Part shown: positions 59,101-64,000 of the stretch, one piece after another
How the letters are laid out: the number at the start of each line of letters is the position of its first letter
Position numbering within the stretch: the stretch's first letter is position 1
From: Platycnemis pennipes
Taxonomy: Eukaryota > Arthropoda > Insecta > Odonata > Platycnemididae
Direction of reading: 5' to 3'
NCBI GenBank assembly: GCA_933228895.1
Contig: OW121855.1
Coordinates: forward strand, 31,076,698 to 31,140,697
Length of the DNA: 64,000 bases
Notes under the pieces: generated by a model
What the model saw: the letters and a program-made list of their open reading frames with translations, nothing else
The model's database searches: none
Told to the model about the DNA's origin: nothing
Program-made: the position numbers and the translations under genes

Positions 59101-60625
59101 GGACCTACCTCAGACAATCATGTGTGCAACAAGAGTTAAAAAACAAAAAACAGATCACCAACATACAAATTCAAATTATAGCATATTACCTCTTATCCAT
59201 GCAACAACATATAGTTACAATTTAACATACGTTCCCGTTGGCGGAAACAAGGTGAAATATCATCAAGATATCTAAAACTATCCACGTCTGATCCATATTA
59301 TCAACTAAAATACCACACATTCCGCCACAGCACCGATCGGTCCACACAGTCACGCCTTCCCGCTCTTGCCAGTTAATGCACTCCTCACTGTCCTCCTCAC
59401 TTCTGAAACTTCTTCCTTCACTCAACACAACAGCTAAAAAACCACATCAATCTCCGCCTCACTCGTGGGCAACGTCTCCATCTCGTTCCTCGCGCTCGAC
59501 TCCCCTTCACCCCCTCCTCATTGTTTATTCTCCCTCGCGACCGCGAGCAAACATGGCGGCCTTGCGTTATGTTACATGGTGTACTGCTTAAATAGACTCC
59601 TGTTGTCCTGAGATGCTTAGTAAATATGTCATATAACCATTAAAATAGTAAAAATATATTTTGGACTCACAAAAAAACCATCTTAAACGATGAAAAAGCA
59701 TTTCATTCCAAAATTCTAGACTAGTTCCATGAATTAGGGATTCAAAATAGTAAAAGCGTGCCATCAAGATAAAAAAATTTCAGACTGAGCCAGCGAAGGA
59801 ACACAAGCAAATAGAATTTTCCGTCATCAATTATAGGATTTCCTCATTGCAAATCACCATTCGAATATCTCAGTGGCAATTTCCTTTATAACAACGAATT
59901 TCTCCCAATTCAGAGTGCCCTCGTTACTTCCCTTCCCATTCTTCGCCTTATCTTTTCCCTCAATGACCGCCTTCATAAATAACCAAGCATAAAAGTGTGT
60001 CCAATGAGGCGGTCCCATCTTGGTTTTAGAACCACCGTATTTCGTTTTCTACTACTTCACTTAGAGTTCTTACCTCTACCCGGTGCATCCATATGAATTT
60101 CATGCATCATCTGATATATTTCATTTAAAAACGCTTCAACATATAGTTCTCTCCGACAATTACTGTCCGTGTCTACCCAGCACAAAGGAGTATGATTGGA
60201 TACAAGTTATATTCAAGTATTTCCTTATCTCCAATCTCAAGTTTCCAGCCGGGCGTAGCATAATTCTTCCCGAGTAGGCAAATAATATAAAACACAATTG
60301 GCAAACCTAAAGAGTAACACCTGGTGGAACAGTTGTTTGTGAATTTTCACAATTTTACGTGAATTAAAGTTTGCACTGTTTCCTGAAGTAACGTTATTTT
60401 AAATGGCGTTTAATTGTTTCATTGCAGTTATGGGCTCGAATAATTTTTATGCGGCTAAGAGAATAGATTTGGTACTTCCTTCTGAAAAGTTTATCGTCAT
60501 AGGTCACAGGACAAAAGAAGTATCACATGAAAGCTTCTGGAAAAGAGGTATAAACTGGCCTAGAACCTACATTAACTGATAGAGCAACGATTTTAACCTC
60601 GCTACCGTACCGGTAAAGGATATAG
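53190..60625. other. Unassigned AT-rich sequence
   Basis: No gene recognised. 58010-58036 and 58758-58780 share AGATAAAAGGTGAGTGCT, a word containing a consensus 5' splice-site sequence. 59440-59570 is CpG-rich and ends in AAACATGGCGGCC, a YY1-type motif, so a promoter is possible there. The short plus open frames around 58.26-58.55 and 59.38-59.59 kb have no domain. Confidence 0.4.
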
Positions 60626-60631
60626 ATAATT

Positions 60632-60945
60632 GGGGATCAGATATAATGACTAGAATAATGGGCTTCCAGTCCGATGTCTCGGGTTCGACTACCGGAAGAG
60701 GTAGATATTTCAGTTGCATACCGACCTCTATCAGTGGTAAGTGAGTATTTCTTGTGTTATCCGTTCGCAGGATTCTACATTAGACTCTGTACCTCTTGAA
60801 ACCTAGTAAATAGCAGGCAAATGCCAACACCGGGTTTCACTCCACCCTCCATCCCTATCCTGAAAAACTCCGACCCATATCCAATATTTCACCTTTCTTA
60901 AATGACGCTAATGACCTTGGCTGTCGGTCGCCTCTCTCGATCAAT
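60632..60945 (+). mobile_element. SINE family A copy
   Basis: Starts GGGGATCAGATATAATGACTAG. B-box CGGGTTCGACTACC at about 60683. ATCCGTTCGCAGGATTCTA and AGTAAATAGCAGGC stand in for the GTCCGTC and hallmark segments. Then CCAACACCGGGTTTC and the tail AATGACCTTGGCTGTCGGTC. More diverged than the reference; no clear target duplication. Confidence 0.7.
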
Positions 60946-62651
60946 TAATCAAGTAAGGGGAGTGATAACGGGCTAGTATATTTTATTTTAGAAACGAATT
61001 AAATGTAGACGATCTTCAAAAATGCTTACAAGCAGACACTTGAGGGATAGGGAGACTTAAGAGAAGGCCGAGGACAGAGTTCATCGAGAATCTTATCTTT
61101 AGGTGAAAAACGAAACATTTTTAAGGAAGATAGTAATTCTTGTTCCAAGCAAGTTAGGAGTACCTGTACTCCGGAAACAGAATACATATTCTGAACCAAA
61201 CTGAGTGCCGATACGTAAAGTTCTCCACCACATTCAGGCGCGCCATCACAAAAGTGAACGGCTTGAGGCGAAAAGAAAAATAATAATAAAAAAAACTAGC
61301 TCGTTCCGAATTTCCTTTCCGAAAACTGTGATACGAAGTTTTGTTCATGTTCACGTTAGAACGCAGTAGTAAGCATGAATTCCCCTTCATCAGCCGGGTT
61401 TTCAAGTTTCGTGTGAATATAAAGACCAACTAATAACTAACCGATATCGTTTCACGGTATCTCCGATGTGCGTACCAATGCCATACATTGATACATTGTC
61501 GCATGTACTATTATACATGTGGACGAAAATAGGCCCGGAGAGGGAAGGGGGGGAGGGTGGGGGGAGGAGAAACTAAACGTGCTGGTAGGCACTTAAAAAT
61601 CCTTGAGCATTCGCTGCAAGTTCCATTACCTTCGGCCGCACGAAATAAATCGGGAAGGTCAAGTAAAAAAATATTTGAAAAAAACACATCATAGCTGAAT
61701 GTTCTCCTGAGAGCGATGAATGGAAAGACATGAAATTTCGAGTGAGATAATGGGACGAGAAGTTACCTGCGTACGTGTATTTAAGAAGAAAAGGACATGC
61801 GGTGGTGATCGAGTTGCGAGCATGTGAAATAAGCAAAAATTAATAAGCAATAAATGGATTTTTCGGTTTATGGAGGGGACTCAGATAGCGAAGAACAATC
61901 ATTGCACATTTTGTGGTACGCATTACTTTTCGGGGTTTTTGCGTACCTAATTGAAGGAGATGTCATATGGTTTCAAAAACCCATGACAAACGAGGAAACT
62001 GATTAAGTATTACTGACACGATGTAATAAAATATCAGCACATTGGAGTTTTGTAAGCTCCCCGAAAGTGATGCTGAAATGGGAAAAAATATGAAACGTTG
62101 GAAAAACATCTACAGGAGTCATTCATCCACATTTTACGCAATGATTTTCTTCATCCTTCTCACCATTCCCTCTATATTACGCTACGTCACTTTCTTTAAG
62201 ACACTTAATTACGTTAAGCAGCAAATGAAGACTCTTATTAATTTTTTAAGAGTATTCATGATTCAGTAATCATCATCTAAAAGAATGTATTTACTATTGA
62301 TTGAAACAAATTTTATTTGGACTAATAACGAATTTGAAATGTTTATTTCTTCCATTTTAACAGAAGGCTGGACATATCCCATCTTTGTCGGCATTGTATT
62401 GTAAAAATTGAACCGACCCCTCTTTCCGTTTAGCATTACATAGCGTATGGACGGCACCTTACCCAAAAATCTAAATTTTAGATAAAAAGAGATCTTCTCG
62501 GTCTACGCAGCTCAGAAGGTTAAAGTGGGCCGATTTTAGGATAAAATGTATTTTATAATCTGGAAATTAGAAGCTCTTTGCGAACTCAGTTTCGTAGTTA
62601 TATATGGAGTTAATTTTTCTCGAAATACCTCGGGATGACCCCATTCGGGTT
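60946..62651. other. Unassigned sequence
   Basis: A G-rich run at about 61537-61567 (GGGAAGGGGGGGAGGGTGGGG) fits quadruplex spacing. The minus frames near 61.2-61.8 kb have no domain. Confidence 0.4.
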
Positions 62652-62876
62652 GCATGGAGAGAATTTTAAACATCCGCATTAGGAATTAGTCCAATAATGT
62701 ATACATTGAATAGAAAATAATCTCTGTCACTCATCAGAGTAACTATTTCCATCAGGATAATTTATATTTGAAATTATATCGGCAATGATTGGATTTTGGC
62801 ACAGGAAAACTCCGTTGTATTTTTCTGCATGGAAATTATTCACAAGTGGAGTTTTCCATTTTTACCGGTTACTTTG
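62652..62876 (+). repeat. ~225-bp direct duplication, first copy
   Basis: From GCATGGAGAGAATTTTAA to TTTACCGGTTACTTT it matches 63127-63350 collinearly at somewhat under 90 percent by eye, with few length changes. The flanks differ. Confidence 0.85.
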
Positions 62877-63126
62877 GGTAACATAGCAATGGGAAGACAG
62901 AATGTTCACATTTTTGGGTGCTAAATTAATGAATTTAGTTAATATGAAAAGCAAAACCTGTCTGTAATCCACATTTTAATTCAGTCACTCGGAATTCAGT
63001 TAGTATAAATACATATCGCGGTTTCATGCTATCGAATATTTATGAAGACTTTACCTAAATTAAGGGAAAATCATGAGATACCGAAGGCAGTTCTTTGGAA
63101 AACTATTTCAACAAGGCTCATTATGC

Positions 63127-63350
63127 GCATGGAGAGAATTTTAACCATCCGCTTTAGGAAATAGTCCAATAATTTATACATCGAAAAGAAAATAATCTCA
63201 GTCACTCTTCAATGGCACTATTTCCACCATGATAATTTATATTTGAAATTATAACGGCAATGATTGGATTTGTACACAGGAAAACTACGTTGTATTTTTC
63301 TGAATGGGAATTATTCACAAGTGGAATATTCCATTTTTACCGGTTACTTT
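63127..63350 (+). repeat. ~225-bp direct duplication, second copy
   Basis: Copy of 62652-62876, offset about 475 bp. The 250 bp between the copies are not repeated. No terminal inverted repeats or target duplications mark it as a transposon. Confidence 0.85.
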
Positions 63351-64000
63351 TGGTATGGAGGGAATGTGAGGGACTGATGTTTTATCAAGAGGTGGATGAG
63401 TTGATCTCTCCTCCTCTCAGGTGAAAAGATGGTTAGGGTAAGCAGGAATAAACCAGATTTGGTAAAAATAAAATATCTATTTCTTTTAACGGCCCTTTTG
63501 AGGCAAGGAAAGCAATATATTGGTCAATCTTGTAACTCGGAGATAGTAAGGGGAAGAATTTATACGCAATGCATTTTTATGGAACACATTATTATTTTAT
63601 GATGGTAAAATATGTCAGCCCAATGCATTCGTTAACTATTATATAAATCAACCAAGGGACTTGTACTTGAGATTATCCGAGATTAAAGTGAAGATTGTAC
63701 GACCCGCTTGGGCGGACGTCAAGTCAAACTAATCATCTATAAATTCTCAGAAAAAAGTACGAGAGTAATGCAATAGGTAACAGATTCAACAAAGAAAAAT
63801 ATTAGAGTAATTCCAGGAAAACCATAGAATTAATAAGAAATTCATCGTGTTGTAACAGCTGAAGTACTGCGGAAAAATAATTTTTTGCACAGGTACAGAT
63901 ATGCATACACCTCTGCATACATCAAGGACCTACTGCCTATAAACATGGGCTATGCTTAAAGTCTAGCATAAGCTTAAATATTGGTTCCAAATTAGTAATA
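63351..64000. other. Unassigned AT-rich sequence
   Basis: Nothing recognised to the end of the window. Confidence 0.45.

Noticed and set aside
1..64000. Prokaryotic features (operons, CRISPR, riboswitches, terminators) or an LTR retrotransposon
   Set aside because: No array of spaced repeats, no operon-like run of frames, no long terminal direct repeats and no gag/pol frame were seen; all mobile elements are of animal type.

Overview
This is a stretch of animal nuclear DNA, most likely from an arthropod with a large, repeat-rich genome. The inference rests on three things: AT-rich non-coding sequence throughout; decayed LINE, Penelope-like, Helitron, hAT, piggyBac-like and SINE sequences of animal type; and no long open reading frame. 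The longest open frames are about 165 codons, and the only ones with recognisable protein similarity belong to retroelements. I found no host exon, rRNA or functional tRNA gene, no CRISPR array and nothing prokaryotic. I cannot name the species.

Layout. 1-12 kb: a complete tRNA-derived SINE (family A) with 12-bp target duplications, several LINE reverse-transcriptase relics, the first copy of a ~538-bp inverted-repeat element (here MITE-540), and a second SINE A copy near 10.7 kb. 12-21 kb: mostly unassigned sequence with purine-rich and GA-rich tracts, plus a palindrome at 16.0 kb with a hammerhead-ribozyme-like core. 21.2-24.4 kb: a Penelope-like element relic (RT end plus GIY-YIG endonuclease, two frameshifts, inverted terminal arms), broken by a 138-bp hairpin insert; then a CpG-rich block, MITE-540 copy 2 and a LINE tail. 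25-31 kb: a TTAA-flanked piggyBac-like MITE, a CpG-rich block, MITE-540 copy 3, and two SINE A copies invaded by three MITEs (one with a 5-bp duplication, one PIF/Harbinger- or piggyBac-like, one hAT with a perfect 8-bp duplication). 32-35 kb: a second piggyBac-like MITE, a 374-bp fold-back element and another hammerhead-like palindrome. 35-46 kb: mostly unassigned, with two SINE A copies lying tail to tail at 40.4-41.0 kb. 46.5-53.2 kb: the densest nest. LINE tails lie on both sides of a probable ~3.2-kb non-autonomous Helitron, which has itself received a hAT MITE (8-bp duplication), a SINE of a second family (9-bp duplication) and MITE-540 copy 4. 53-64 kb: mostly unassigned, with one more SINE A copy and a ~225-bp direct duplication.

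No genes here work together as a pathway. What the window records is a history of nested transposition. The items most worth following are the hammerhead-like palindromes, the MITE-540 family (four near-equal-length copies with no visible target duplication) and the perfect-arm hairpin inserted into the Penelope-like terminus. All calls come from reading the sequence by eye; no database search was possible.
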